Positions 25,383 to 34,560 of a stretch of 64,000 bases of DNA are shown here, piece after piece. The notes under the pieces are model-generated. The model worked only from the letters and a program-made list of their open reading frames with translations, made no database searches and was not told the origin of the DNA. Position 1 is the first letter of the stretch, and each line of letters opens with the position of its first letter. The stretch lies in contig NZ_JAPIUX010000007.1 in NCBI RefSeq assembly GCF_026240015.1, forward strand, positions 27,260-91,259, in the 5' to 3' direction. The translations under genes were made by a program, and so were the position numbers. Source of the DNA: Acetobacter farinalis (GTDB lineage: Bacteria; Pseudomonadota; Alphaproteobacteria; Acetobacterales; Acetobacteraceae).

Positions 25383-26120
25383 ATGGCACGCCGCCGTGTT
25401 GACCAGATGCTTGTTGACCGGGGGCTGGTTGAAAGCAGGACAAAAGCACAGGCCCTGATCATGGCGGGGCTTGTGTTCACAGGGGAAAAACGCGTTGCCA
25501 AGGCAGGAGACCAGCTTGCCGAGGACGCGCCCCTTGACGTGCGTGGGCAGGAGCACCCGTGGGTTTCCCGTGGGGGATGCAAGCTGGCGCATGCCCTCAC
25601 CTATTTTGACCTCTCCCCGCAGGGCCGGATATGTCTGGACGTCGGAGCCTCCACCGGCGGCTTTACGGATGTTCTGCTGACAAACGGTGCAGAGCACGTC
25701 TATGCGGTGGATGTCGGGCATGGGCAACTGGCATGGAAGCTGCGCTCTGACTCACGCGTGACAGTGATGGAAAAGTGCAATGCCCGGCATCTGGACAGCA
25801 CGCTCATCCCTCAGCCTCCTTCCGTTATTGTGTGTGATGCCAGCTTTATCGGGCTGAGGACTGTCCTGCCGGCCGCCCTCGCTCTGGCAGCGGAGGATGC
25901 CTGGGCCGTGGCCCTGATCAAGCCGCAGTTTGAAGCCGGACGGGACCAGATTGGCGCCAAAGGCGTGGTGCGCGACCCTCTGGTGCATGAAAGCGTGTGC
26001 CAGATGATTCATGACTGGTGGAGCACCCTGCCCGGCTGGTCTATGCTGGGCATTGAACCCAGCCCCATCACAGGGCCGGAAGGCAATCGGGAATTCCTGA
26101 TTGCCGCAAAACGCTCCTGA
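25383..26120 (+). CDS. tlyA: TlyA family rRNA (cytidine-2'-O)-methyltransferase
   Basis: The product is 245 residues. An S4 RNA-binding domain comes first (RRRVDQMLVDRGLVESRTKAQALIMAG). SRGGCKLAHAL is followed by the FtsJ-like Rossmann methyltransferase with SAM motif CLDVGASTGGFTDVLL and the catalytic-region CDASFIGLRTVLP. Family members 2'-O-methylate 16S and/or 23S rRNA cytidines; older annotation calls them hemolysin A. It is the last gene of the xseB-ispA-dxs-tlyA run. Confidence 0.93.
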   Translation: MARRRVDQMLVDRGLVESRTKAQALIMAGLVFTGEKRVAKAGDQLAEDAPLDVRGQEHPWVSRGGCKLAHALTYFDLSPQGRICLDVGASTGGFTDVLLTNGAEHVYAVDVGHGQLAWKLRSDSRVTVMEKCNARHLDSTLIPQPPSVIVCDASFIGLRTVLPAALALAAEDAWAVALIKPQFEAGRDQIGAKGVVRDPLVHESVCQMIHDWWSTLPGWSMLGIEPSPITGPEGNREFLIAAKRS

Positions 26121-26260
26121 GCCACGCCCTGTAAAAGACGCTCCTTAAAAGATTTTTTACTGACACTTCCCAAGTGAAAACGTGGAAATTCATCGCAATT
26201 TCTGCCATATTTGGCTGCAATTCAAGTCTTTCCACAGAACTATAAGGAAGTCGCTCGTTT

Positions 26261-26878
26261 ATGCGTAAAGTCATCATGATGCTTGGTGTTGCAACCAGTC
26301 TGTCCGGCATCACTGGTGGTGCATGGGCAGCCCCTCGCCCCTATACTGCTGCCAGCGCATCTGCCTCGCAGCTCAGTATCTCGCAAGCCGGTAATGCGCT
26401 GCTGCGTGACTATGAACAGGATGGCCTTATTCTTCAGGATGACCCGAAGAACCAGACGCTGGTGATTTCAGCAGACCCGGCCACACTCCACGCCCGCGCG
26501 CTCCCCTCCGATGGCAACAACCTCTATCGCATTGCCATGCGTGATGTGCTCTCTGCCGCCGCCTCATACGCCTACCTATATTTCGGCCTGCACCCGAATG
26601 CGGACCATCTTTCAGTGGTTGCGAACATTCAGTCCGATGGTCTGCAGCAGGCCAGCATGACGGGCGGCACGCAGGAAGCGGAACAGCCTGCCATGACGTT
26701 TGATATCCCGCGTCCGTCCTTTCCGGTTTCACCGGATACACGCCCGGATGCGTATTCCGCGCAAACCATCAGCACGATTCTGGGCGGGATTGACCCCTCT
26801 CAAACCCGTATCGCCCCCTGGCTGCGCACAAGCCTGCACAACACCCCGGCTGCATCCAGCACCGTTCACGCCCCCTGA
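26261..26878 (+). CDS. Secreted protein of unknown function
   Basis: The product is 205 residues with a signal peptide (MRKVIMMLGVATSLSGITGGAWA, cleavage after AWA) and a good ribosome site (AAGGAAG). I recognise no family. The mature part has a conserved-looking core (NALLRDYEQDGLILQDDP, DVLSAAASYAYLYFGLHP) and then a Pro/Ser/Thr-rich, probably disordered tail. It is monocistronic: preceded by a 140-bp gap and followed by a clear terminator. Probably periplasmic. Confidence 0.75.
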   Translation: MRKVIMMLGVATSLSGITGGAWAAPRPYTAASASASQLSISQAGNALLRDYEQDGLILQDDPKNQTLVISADPATLHARALPSDGNNLYRIAMRDVLSAAASYAYLYFGLHPNADHLSVVANIQSDGLQQASMTGGTQEAEQPAMTFDIPRPSFPVSPDTRPDAYSAQTISTILGGIDPSQTRIAPWLRTSLHNTPAASSTVHAP

Positions 26879-26979
26879 AACACCCCTGCGGGTCTGTGCA
26901 ACGGCCTTTCCTCAGGCTGGCCGCGCCAGATCTTCTGGACGGGTATGGGCGGTTTCAGCAGAAAGACAGGATAATTTGA

Positions 26980-27012
26980 AAGGGTCCGGTGCCTGCCGGG
27001 CCCTTCTCTGTT
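26980..27012 (+). terminator. Rho-independent terminator
   Basis: A 10-bp stem, AAGGGTCCGG with CCGGGCCCTT (one G-T pair), has loop TGCCTG and is followed by CTCTGTT. It ends the secreted protein gene about 100 bases after its stop. Confidence 0.7.
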
Positions 27013-27051
27013 ATAAGGGCCTCTTTCCCTCTCCCGGTAATGGCTCCGTTC

Positions 27052-28266
27052 ATGTCTTCAGGTACTTCTGTTCTTCCCACATCATCACACGATGCAGAGG
27101 CTTCGGCCTCTCTCAATGCTGATGAACGGGCCCGCATTCTGGCAAAATCCGCCCTGTTCAGCCCGCCCCCGGCCACCCTGCCGGATGGTCGGCGCGATCT
27201 GGTAGGGCTGACGCGGGAAGAAATTACCGAAATCCTGCTCGAAATTGGTGAGAAGCCTTTCCGCACCAAGCAGCTCTGGCACTGGATCTATCATCAGGGC
27301 GTGACCGACTTCATGCAGATGAGCAGCATCGCCAAACCGCTTCAGCAGAAGCTGGCGGAACGGTTTGTTGTCGGTCGGCCGGATGCAGCCATGGTGCAGA
27401 CGTCCTCGGACGAGACACGCAAGTTTCTCTTCCGCTTCCGCGACGGACAGGAGGCTGAAACCGTCTATATCCCGGACCGCAGGGAAGACCGTGGGGCTGT
27501 GTGCATCTCCTCACAGGTGGGCTGCACGCTCTCCTGCACGTTCTGCCACACCGGCACCCAGAAGCTGGTGCGTAACCTCGGGGCTGCGGAAATTGTCGGC
27601 CAGTTCATGGCCGCGCGGGATTCCTACAATGAGTGGCCCAGCCCCAAGGGTGATACACCCCGCCTGCTCTCCACCATCGTGCTGATGGGCATGGGCGAGC
27701 CGCTCTATAACTATGAGAACATTGCCAAGGCGATGCGCATTATCATGGATGGTGAAGGCATTGGCCTCTCCCGCCGCCGCATCACGCTTTCCACCTCCGG
27801 TGTCGTGCCTCTCATGGATCGCTGCGGGGATGAGTTGGGCATCAACCTCGCGGTTTCCCTGCACGCCGTGCGGAACGACCTGCGTGACGAGATTGTGCCG
27901 CTCAACCGCAAATACCCCATTGAAGAAGTTCTGGCCGCCTGCCGCCGGTATCCTGCCGCCAGCAATGCCCGCCGCATTACGTTTGAATACATCATGCTGC
28001 GTGGCGTGAATGACAGTGAGGCCGATGCACGGGAACTCGTCCGGCTGATCTCGGGCATTCCTGCCAAGGTCAACCTCATTCCCTTCAACCCGTGGCCGGG
28101 CAGCGCCTATCGCCCCTCCACGCGGGAACAGCAGAACAAGTTTGCGGATATCGTGATGGCGGCAGGCTTTGCCTCCCCCATCCGCACCCCCCGCGGCCGG
28201 GATATTCTGGCCGCCTGTGGCCAGCTTAAAACCGAAAGTGAACGCGTTCGCGCATCCCAGAGCTGA
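27052..28266 (+). CDS. rlmN: Dual-specificity RNA methyltransferase RlmN
   Basis: The product is 404 residues from the ATG at 27052; an ATG at 27040 is equally possible, and neither has a strong ribosome site. This radical SAM enzyme makes 2-methyladenosine in 23S rRNA A2503 and tRNA A37. The cluster motif CTLSCTFCHTG holds the CxxxCxxC. KPFRTKQLWHWIYHQGV is the N-terminal accessory domain. VLMGMGEPLYNYENI and ITLSTSGVVPLMD are SAM-site blocks. RTPRGRDILAACGQL at the end carries the C-terminal methyl-carrying Cys. Confidence 0.95.
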   Translation: MSSGTSVLPTSSHDAEASASLNADERARILAKSALFSPPPATLPDGRRDLVGLTREEITEILLEIGEKPFRTKQLWHWIYHQGVTDFMQMSSIAKPLQQKLAERFVVGRPDAAMVQTSSDETRKFLFRFRDGQEAETVYIPDRREDRGAVCISSQVGCTLSCTFCHTGTQKLVRNLGAAEIVGQFMAARDSYNEWPSPKGDTPRLLSTIVLMGMGEPLYNYENIAKAMRIIMDGEGIGLSRRRITLSTSGVVPLMDRCGDELGINLAVSLHAVRNDLRDEIVPLNRKYPIEEVLAACRRYPAASNARRITFEYIMLRGVNDSEADARELVRLISGIPAKVNLIPFNPWPGSAYRPSTREQQNKFADIVMAAGFASPIRTPRGRDILAACGQLKTESERVRASQS

Positions 28267-28384
28267 TTTTTCTGTATCAGACCCGGCTCTTCCGGGGCTG
28301 AGCCTCTGGCTCCCGCCCCCGGCTGATGCTAGGAGACTGATCGGACTTTAATTTATTTTTTGCAAATTTCAGGAGACTTGCCTC

Positions 28385-29626
28385 ATGGCCGCTACTGCCG
28401 CCAGAAAAGATGTCAAAAAGGTTGTGCTGGCCTATTCCGGCGGCCTGGATACCTCCGTCATCCTGCGCTGGCTGCAGAAGACTTACGGGTGTGAGGTTGT
28501 TACCTTCACGGCGGACCTTGGCCAGGGTGAAGAGCTGGAACCGGCCCGCAAGAAAGCCGAAATGTTTGGCGTGAAGGATATCTTTGTTGAAGATCTGCGC
28601 GAAACCTTCGTCAAGGATTTCGTGTTCCCGATGTTCCGGGCCAATACGCTGTATGAAGGCCAGTATCTGCTGGGCACCTCCATCGCCCGTCCGCTGATCG
28701 CCCAGCGCCAGATTGAAATCGCCCGGCAGGTCGGGGCGGATGCCGTGGCCCACGGCGCTACCGGCAAGGGGAATGACCAGGTTCGTTTTGAACTGGCCTA
28801 TTACGCCCTTCAGCCTGACATCACGATTATCGCACCGTGGCGTGAGTGGGATCTTACATCCCGCACCCGCCTGCTTTCCTTTGCTGAGGAAAACCAGATC
28901 CCCATCGCCCGTGACAAGCGTGGGGAAGCACCGTTCTCGGTCGATGCCAACCTTCTGCACTCCTCTTCTGAAGGCAAGCTGCTGGAAGACCCGGCCATCG
29001 GCCCGGATGAAATCGTGTTCCAGCGCACCATTTCGCCCGAAGCCGCCCCGGATGTGGCAACAGAAATCACCATCGATTTCGTGAGTGGTGACCCGGTAGC
29101 CATCAATGGTGTTGCCATGTCTCCGGCCACCCTGCTCACGCGCCTGAACGAACTCGGCAAGGCCAACGGCATCGGCCGCCTGGATCTGGTGGAAAACCGC
29201 TTTGTGGGCATGAAATCCCGCGGCATTTATGAAACACCCGGCGGCACCATCCTGCTGACGGCGCACCGCAGCATTGAGTCCATCACGCTGGACCGTGAAG
29301 CCATGCACCTGAAGGACAGCCTGATGCCGCGCTATGCGGCCATTATCTACAATGGCCTGTGGTTCTCCCCCGAGCGCCGCATGCTTCAGGCCCTGATTGA
29401 TGCCTCCCAGCATTCCGTGACAGGCCGCGTGCGTTTGAAGCTTTATAAGGGTAATGTCATCTGCGTTGGTCGCGAAAGCCCCAATAGTCTGTATGATACC
29501 CGTGTCGTGACGTTTGAGGATGATGAAGGTGCGTATAATCAGGAAGACGCACAGGGCTTCATCAAACTGAATGCGCTGCGACTGAGACTGGGAGCACAGA
29601 TTGGCCGCAACGGCGGTACGCTCTGA
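28385..29626 (+). CDS. argG: Argininosuccinate synthase
   Basis: The product is 413 residues with GGAG upstream of the ATG. It ligates citrulline and aspartate with ATP in arginine synthesis. The ATP-binding PP-loop is VVLAYSGGLDTSVILRWL. HGATGKGNDQVRFEL and the later YETPGGTILLTAHRSIE are strongly conserved in ArgG. The length is normal. The gene stands on its own between rlmN and an FKBP gene on the same strand. Confidence 0.97.
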   Translation: MAATAARKDVKKVVLAYSGGLDTSVILRWLQKTYGCEVVTFTADLGQGEELEPARKKAEMFGVKDIFVEDLRETFVKDFVFPMFRANTLYEGQYLLGTSIARPLIAQRQIEIARQVGADAVAHGATGKGNDQVRFELAYYALQPDITIIAPWREWDLTSRTRLLSFAEENQIPIARDKRGEAPFSVDANLLHSSSEGKLLEDPAIGPDEIVFQRTISPEAAPDVATEITIDFVSGDPVAINGVAMSPATLLTRLNELGKANGIGRLDLVENRFVGMKSRGIYETPGGTILLTAHRSIESITLDREAMHLKDSLMPRYAAIIYNGLWFSPERRMLQALIDASQHSVTGRVRLKLYKGNVICVGRESPNSLYDTRVVTFEDDEGAYNQEDAQGFIKLNALRLRLGAQIGRNGGTL

Positions 29627-29670
29627 GTTTTCAGGATCCTGCCATTCTTTTTCAGATTGCCGAGAGGACC

Positions 29671-30162
29671 ATGACCCGTCGTTTCCCCCTCATCCCCACT
29701 CTGCTTGCGGCCAGCATGGCCGTCTCCCTTACGGCCTGCGGTTCACACAAGCAGGAAGAACCCGAGCTGACACCCATGCAGCAGCTGGACAAGCTGCGCA
29801 GCCAGCCCGGTGTTACGGTGCTGAAGGACGGGCTGGCCTACAAGGTTCTCCAGTCTGGCCCGAAAGATGGCGAACAGCCCCGTCCGGGTGATGTCATGAT
29901 GCTGATCTATGAAGGCCGTCTGCCGGATGGATCCATTTTTGACAGCTCCGAACAGCATGGCGATGGCGCTTATATGCAAATGCCGCTGGAAGGGCTTGTC
30001 AAAGGCTGGATGGAAGCCCTGCCCATGATGCGGGTGGGCGATACGTGGATGCTCTACGTGCCGCCTGAACTCGGATATGGGCACAAGGCCATGGGGGTTA
30101 TTCCCTCCAATAGCCCGCTTATCTTCCGTATCCAGCTTCTGGGCGTAACGCACGCGCGCTAG
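29671..30162 (+). CDS. FKBP-type peptidyl-prolyl isomerase lipoprotein
   Basis: The product is 163 residues. The lipoprotein signal ends with lipobox LTAC (Cys about residue 23), so the protein is anchored by lipid at the periplasmic face. The FKBP domain shows GDVMMLIYEGRLPDGSIFDSS, then PLEGLVKGWMEALPMMRVGDTWMLYVPPELGYG and IPSNSPLIFRIQLL, the usual order of active-site strands. It probably helps periplasmic or outer-membrane protein folding. Confidence 0.93.
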   Translation: MTRRFPLIPTLLAASMAVSLTACGSHKQEEPELTPMQQLDKLRSQPGVTVLKDGLAYKVLQSGPKDGEQPRPGDVMMLIYEGRLPDGSIFDSSEQHGDGAYMQMPLEGLVKGWMEALPMMRVGDTWMLYVPPELGYGHKAMGVIPSNSPLIFRIQLLGVTHAR

Positions 30163-30180
30163 GCCCGGGAACTGCCAGAA

Positions 30181-30204
30181 CCAACCCCGCACGTGCGGGG
30201 TTGG
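30181..30204. repeat. 24-nt perfect palindrome
   Basis: The sequence is fully self-complementary with core CCCCGCACGTGCGGGG, starting 19 bases after the FKBP stop. A related imperfect copy (CCCCGCACATGTGGGG) lies at 30246-30261, just before the cytochrome gene. It could be a terminator, though no T-run follows, or an intergenic repeat. Confidence 0.8.
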
Positions 30205-30272
30205 ACATGTTTAGGAAGCCTCGATATGCAAGAGTGCGTCCCACGCCCCGCACATGTGGGGCCCGCGTTATC

Positions 30273-30743
30273 ATGACGTTTTTCAAACGGCTGCCCCCTG
30301 CTCTTCTTGCCGCAAGTGCGGCAACTGTTTTCCTTGCTGGCTGCACGCCAAAAAGTGGCGCTGGCCTGTATGGGACAAATTGCGGCATCTGCCACCATGG
30401 TGGGGATGGCATGCCCGGTTCCGTGCCCCCACTTGTCGGGCGGATTGACCGTATTGCCAGCACACCCGCAGGCCGCAGATATCTGGCCGATGTGCTGATG
30501 AACGGTGTCAGCGGCCCGATCAAGGCCAGTGGCATGCCTTATAATGCGGAAATGCCGCCCTTCCGCTATCTGCAGGATGAGCAGGTGGCGCAAATCCTGA
30601 CATGGCTCGCGTCTCGCGGGCAGACCAGCCCCGCTCCACAGATCACCGCGGCAGAAATTGCCGCCGCCCGTGCCACCCGAAAATCCGCTGGCATGGTCGC
30701 CTCGGAACGGGAAGCGCTGGACCATGACCACCCCATTCCCTGA
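30273..30743 (+). CDS. Cytochrome c lipoprotein
   Basis: The product is about 156 residues from the ATG at 30273. The signal peptide has lipobox LAGC. One heme c site CGICH is followed by GGDGMPGSVPPLVGR. The probable axial Met lies in AEMPPFRYL, and the domain ends with the helix EQVAQILTWLASRG. It is a class I monoheme c-type cytochrome tethered to the membrane and exposed to the periplasm. It may pass electrons to a terminal oxidase or accept them from periplasmic dehydrogenases abundant in acetic acid bacteria; the partner is not in the window. trpS starts 35 bases later. Confidence 0.88.
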   Translation: MTFFKRLPPALLAASAATVFLAGCTPKSGAGLYGTNCGICHHGGDGMPGSVPPLVGRIDRIASTPAGRRYLADVLMNGVSGPIKASGMPYNAEMPPFRYLQDEQVAQILTWLASRGQTSPAPQITAAEIAAARATRKSAGMVASEREALDHDHPIP

Positions 30744-30778
30744 TCCTTCCTTTTTTCCACACAGGCACCGAGAAACCT

Positions 30779-31774
30779 ATGCAACGTATTTTTTCCGGCA
30801 TTCAGCCCTCCGGCATTCCGCAGCTTGGCAATTATCTTGGCGCCATCCGCAACTGGGTGAGTCTGCAGGCTGACCATGAATGCGTTTTCTGCCTTGTGGA
30901 CATGCACGCCATTACCGTGTGGCAGGACCCGGAAAAACTGCGCAGCCAGACGCTGACACAGGCCGCCATTCTGCTGGCCGCAGGCATTGATACAGACAGG
31001 CATATCCTGTTCAACCAGTCCGCTGTTTCCGCCCATGCGCGGCTGGCCTGGATTTTCAACTGCGTGACCCGTCTGGGCTGGCTGAACCGCATGACGCAGT
31101 TCAAGGACAAGGTCGGGAAAGACCGGGAAAACCACTCAGCGGGCCTGTATGTGTACCCCAGCCTGATGGCTGCTGATATTCTGGCTTACAAGGCCACCCG
31201 TGTCCCTGTGGGGGAAGACCAGAAGCAGCATCTGGAACTGGCGAATGATATCGCCCAGAAGTTCAACCATGATTATGGGTTGGATTTCTTCCCTCAGGTT
31301 GAAGCACTTATCCCGCCAGCCGCCGCCCGGGTGATGAGCCTGCGCGATGGCACCAAGAAAATGTCCAAATCCGATCCCTCCGCCCAGAGCCGCATTGAAC
31401 TGACGGATGATGCCGATACCATCGCCCTGAAGCTCCGCCGCGCCAAAACAGATACGGATGTCCTGCCGTCTGAACCGGCCGGGCTGGCAGAGCGCCCGGA
31501 AGCCAGAAATCTGGTGACCATTTACGCGGCTCTGGCTGATCTGAGCGTTGAAGAGGTTCTGGCGCGCCATCAGGGTGAAGGCTTTGGGCCGTTCAAAAAG
31601 GCGCTGACGGATGTTGTCGTCTCAGTAATTGCCCCGATCGCGCAGGAAACCACACGCCTGATGCAGGATGAAACGCATCTGGCTGCTGTCCTGCGTTCTG
31701 GCGCACAGCGGGCTCAGGCTATTGCGGAGCCGATTGTTTCTGAAGCCGAAAAAATTGTCGGCTTTCTGAAATAA
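30779..31774 (+). CDS. trpS: Tryptophanyl-tRNA synthetase
   Basis: The product is 331 residues. The class I HIGH-type signature is in GIQPSGIPQLGNYLGAI and the KMSKS loop is KKMSKSDPS. VGEDQKQHLELANDIAQKFN is the tRNA/Trp-site block typical of bacterial TrpRS. The size is normal. A clear terminator follows. Confidence 0.96.
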   Translation: MQRIFSGIQPSGIPQLGNYLGAIRNWVSLQADHECVFCLVDMHAITVWQDPEKLRSQTLTQAAILLAAGIDTDRHILFNQSAVSAHARLAWIFNCVTRLGWLNRMTQFKDKVGKDRENHSAGLYVYPSLMAADILAYKATRVPVGEDQKQHLELANDIAQKFNHDYGLDFFPQVEALIPPAAARVMSLRDGTKKMSKSDPSAQSRIELTDDADTIALKLRRAKTDTDVLPSEPAGLAERPEARNLVTIYAALADLSVEEVLARHQGEGFGPFKKALTDVVVSVIAPIAQETTRLMQDETHLAAVLRSGAQRAQAIAEPIVSEAEKIVGFLK

Positions 31775-31816
31775 GCCCGCACATCCTGCTATTTGTAAAA
31801 TAACGCCCCTGAAAGA

Positions 31817-31851
31817 CCCGGCTTCCCTTCTCGCAAGGGGCCGGGTTTTTT
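31817..31851 (+). terminator. Rho-independent terminator after trpS
   Basis: The stem CCCGGC/GCCGGG extends into CCCTT/AAGGG with loop CTCGC and is followed by six or seven T. It is placed 43 bases after the trpS stop. Confidence 0.92.
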
Positions 31852-31927
31852 CATGAGAGATCGTGTACCGCCTGCCCCCGGCATCTACCGGGTTTCGGAT
31901 GTCGCCAACCTGTACGGTTCCGCGCTT

Positions 31928-32392
31928 TTAATGAGCCCTTCGGGCAGCAGGCTTCGCTATGGCCTGACAGATCAGGGGATGTTCATCCTCCACACCAACT
32001 TCCGAGAAATAGGCCATATCGCCTTTGTCCCACCACTGGAAACGATTGGCCGTATACCGTGCGCCGGAGCCGGAAATCACGTTGGAAAACACCTGTGTCT
32101 CCCCTTCCACACGCATCACGGCCAGACTGACCGCCCCGGCGTTGAGATACGTGACCGTTACTGAAGGCGCCCCCAACCTGCGCAGAAGCGCCTGTGAGCC
32201 TGCACAGCTGTAGGTTCTGCTGATTTTTGTTACCCGATGTGCCGGATCAAGCGGGATGCTCATCGTGTCTGCTCTGGCAGAATGCACCAGGCCACCGGCA
32301 CCAATAGCCACCTCACATACAACAAACGCGACTTCCAGCCCGGCCAGAATCTTGAACAGCAGACCTTTTCTGCCTGATTTCCGCATGATCAC
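31928..32392 (-). CDS. MliC-type lysozyme inhibitor domain protein
   Basis: The product is about 154 residues beginning with GTG at 32392 or ATG at 32386; GGAG lies upstream. An N-terminal membrane anchor or signal (ILAGLEVAFVVCEVAIGAGGL) precedes a periplasmic C-type lysozyme inhibitor domain. YSCAG opens the domain, VTVTYLNAGAVSLAVMRVEG follows, and SGSGARY with WWDKGD forms the family's inhibitory loop. It probably protects peptidoglycan from host or competitor lysozyme. It converges with trpS. Confidence 0.85.
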   Translation of the reverse strand: MIMRKSGRKGLLFKILAGLEVAFVVCEVAIGAGGLVHSARADTMSIPLDPAHRVTKISRTYSCAGSQALLRRLGAPSVTVTYLNAGAVSLAVMRVEGETQVFSNVISGSGARYTANRFQWWDKGDMAYFSEVGVEDEHPLICQAIAKPAARRAH

Positions 32393-32490
32393 AAGGGGTC
32401 TCCACGTCTGATGGAAAGTCTTTCAGCCTGAAGGCTACACCCCGCCCTCCGCCTTTTGCAAACGCCCCATGAACAGCGGGACACCTGCCG

Positions 32491-34452
32491 TTATGCGGGA
32501 TCAGGAGAAGCGCCCTCCGCTTTCTCCGCCGCCAGAACACGCAGGCTGCCCGCAGCGTTCTGAAGCCTCTCCGCCACATCAGACGGCATCCCCCGGCTGT
32601 AGCGCAGCAGCCACGCTTCCGTCATCCCGGCCCACGCCGTTGCCTCCATCCCGCTTTGCATCCATTTGCGCAGAAAAACACGGATACCCCGTCGGGCATT
32701 CAGGGGCAGCGCCGGGCTTTTCGCCACCTCCCGCAGAAAGACGATATGCATGCCCATGCTCATGGCCTGAAGCTGATACTGCATGTACGCCAGCTTCATG
32801 GGCTGCGGAACGCCCTGTGCATTGCGCAGGATACGCACAAGGCTGGAGGCCGTTTCCGAAAGCCACTGATGCCCCGTCACCCGGTTGCCCGGTGCAGCCA
32901 GCGCCTTCAGCCGCTGCTCAACCCACAGGGTGGTGCGCCGCATGTGAGAGTCCACGCGGAAAGGCAGCATCACGCGGTAAGTCCAGCTCATGAACATAAC
33001 CGCGGCAAGAAATGCCATCGCGTTATTGAAAAAGGCATCTTCCGCCAGCCGCCCCTGATTTCCGGGGCCGATCAGCACCGGCAGGAACATGTTGAAGGAA
33101 AAGGCATAACCTGCGGTTTCCGGCTTGCGCGCGGCCAGACCGCCGACAGTCATGGCCACCAGCAGCACAACAATAAGCACTTCTGGCGCTGTAACCGCAG
33201 GCAGGACGAGAAAAACATACACCGCCGCCACCGCAACGCTCCACATGGCCCCTTTCAGAAACGGCGTGGAGGCCGGAACCGGGTTTTCCCGCGTGGCCAG
33301 CAGGCCATATACCAGCGCAACAAAGGAAATGAAGGCGGCCCCTGCGGGCCAGCCCGTGACTTCCCACAGCAGCCACCCGGCCAGAATACCGGCACAGGCG
33401 CGAATGCCGTTTTCCAGTGCTTCCAGAGCATGGCGGCGGGAGGTCATCCTGAAACGGAAGCGGTCCCCGCGCTGCGGCCGCTCGCAGGCCTGAATATGCT
33501 GGCGGGCGCTCTCATAGTCCGCCCGGAGAGCCTCTGAAGCCCCTTCCGGGAGCATGCCCCCCTCTGCCTGCACCGCCCCCTTTTTCCGCGCCACCAGAGC
33601 AAGACCCCGTGCGCGCGCCAGCACCATGAGCAGGGCGGCAAAGGTTGCGTGCGCATGGTCCCCCGCACGGGTGCTCGGCCCCATTTCCAAAGCATCGAAC
33701 TCAATGCGGGCGTTCGCGGCCATCAGTTCTGCCAGCGCTTGCGCCAGAGCCTGTGCCTGTGCCTGCTCATCCGTGCGGGCCAGATCAACCACCACCCGCT
33801 GGACAGTCTGAAAGGCGCTGTGCAGCCGGTCGAGCAGGCGTTTACGCGCCTGCGCCTGCAAGGTTGGCATAAACAGCACTGCAAGGAGCGCCTCACACAC
33901 CACCCCAAGAATAATGTAGGTGCCGCGCGCCATGGCGATATCAAAAACATGATCTGGCTCGGCAATGGCCCCGGTTGCCACAATGGCCGAGGTAAAGCCT
34001 GTGAGCACCAGCCCGTACGCGCGGTAACTTTCCAGAAAGGTCGCCCCGCCGCAGCACAGGCCAATCCAGACCGCAAGGCAGCAGAAAAACAGCGCCGATG
34101 CCTGTGGAAAGGCGGCAATCAGCGCCACGCCAACGCAGCAGCCCAACACTGTCCCGGCAATACGCCAGCGGGCCTTGGCCAGACTTTCCCCTCGGGAGGA
34201 TTGCGCCACAACCCAGACGGTCAGCGGTGCCCATTGCGGGCTGTCCAGCTCCATGGCCATGGCAATCAGCAGGGAAAGGATGGCCGCCAGAGAGGAGCGG
34301 ACAGCGAAGACCACATCCATGAAGGAGGGTTCAAGCAGCCAGCTCAACCTGCTTCGCAGTGAGGCGCGTGGCCCGCCGAAAAATAGTCTGGCCAGCATGC
34401 CCCCATCAGGCCCCGCCATGCCTTGACCTGTTATCATCGTATCCCGCCGCAT
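32491..34452 (-). CDS. FUSC-family aromatic acid/inner-membrane exporter
   Basis: The product is 653 residues from the ATG at 34452, chosen for GGGAG 9 bases upstream (a GTG at 34458 also exists). Two blocks of hydrophobic spans (roughly residues 45-180 and 365-520) are separated by cytoplasmic helices, with FTSAIVATG and VYGLLATRENPVP typical of YccS/AaeB/FusC proteins. Family members export aromatic carboxylic acids such as p-hydroxybenzoate or fusaric acid. A LysR regulator lies directly upstream on the same strand, as aaeR accompanies aaeB, so induction by an aromatic acid is a reasonable guess. No membrane-fusion partner is adjacent. Confidence 0.83.
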   Translation of the reverse strand: MRRDTMITGQGMAGPDGGMLARLFFGGPRASLRSRLSWLLEPSFMDVVFAVRSSLAAILSLLIAMAMELDSPQWAPLTVWVVAQSSRGESLAKARWRIAGTVLGCCVGVALIAAFPQASALFFCCLAVWIGLCCGGATFLESYRAYGLVLTGFTSAIVATGAIAEPDHVFDIAMARGTYIILGVVCEALLAVLFMPTLQAQARKRLLDRLHSAFQTVQRVVVDLARTDEQAQAQALAQALAELMAANARIEFDALEMGPSTRAGDHAHATFAALLMVLARARGLALVARKKGAVQAEGGMLPEGASEALRADYESARQHIQACERPQRGDRFRFRMTSRRHALEALENGIRACAGILAGWLLWEVTGWPAGAAFISFVALVYGLLATRENPVPASTPFLKGAMWSVAVAAVYVFLVLPAVTAPEVLIVVLLVAMTVGGLAARKPETAGYAFSFNMFLPVLIGPGNQGRLAEDAFFNNAMAFLAAVMFMSWTYRVMLPFRVDSHMRRTTLWVEQRLKALAAPGNRVTGHQWLSETASSLVRILRNAQGVPQPMKLAYMQYQLQAMSMGMHIVFLREVAKSPALPLNARRGIRVFLRKWMQSGMEATAWAGMTEAWLLRYSRGMPSDVAERLQNAAGSLRVLAAEKAEGASPDPA

Positions 34453-34560
34453 GGCCACTCTCCCGTACGAGGCGGGACAATGCGAAAAACCGGCGTCTTT
34501 CGTCCAGACGTTTGTTATGATGAGTTGATAAGTTTTGTTTATGAACGGCTACGTGGTGGC

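Noticed and set aside
23483..25600. 705-codon open frame on the minus strand opposite dxs
   Set aside because: It is a mirror of the high-GC dxs coding sequence. The translation is low-complexity Gly/His/Gln-rich without any family motif, whereas the plus strand encodes a complete Dxs.
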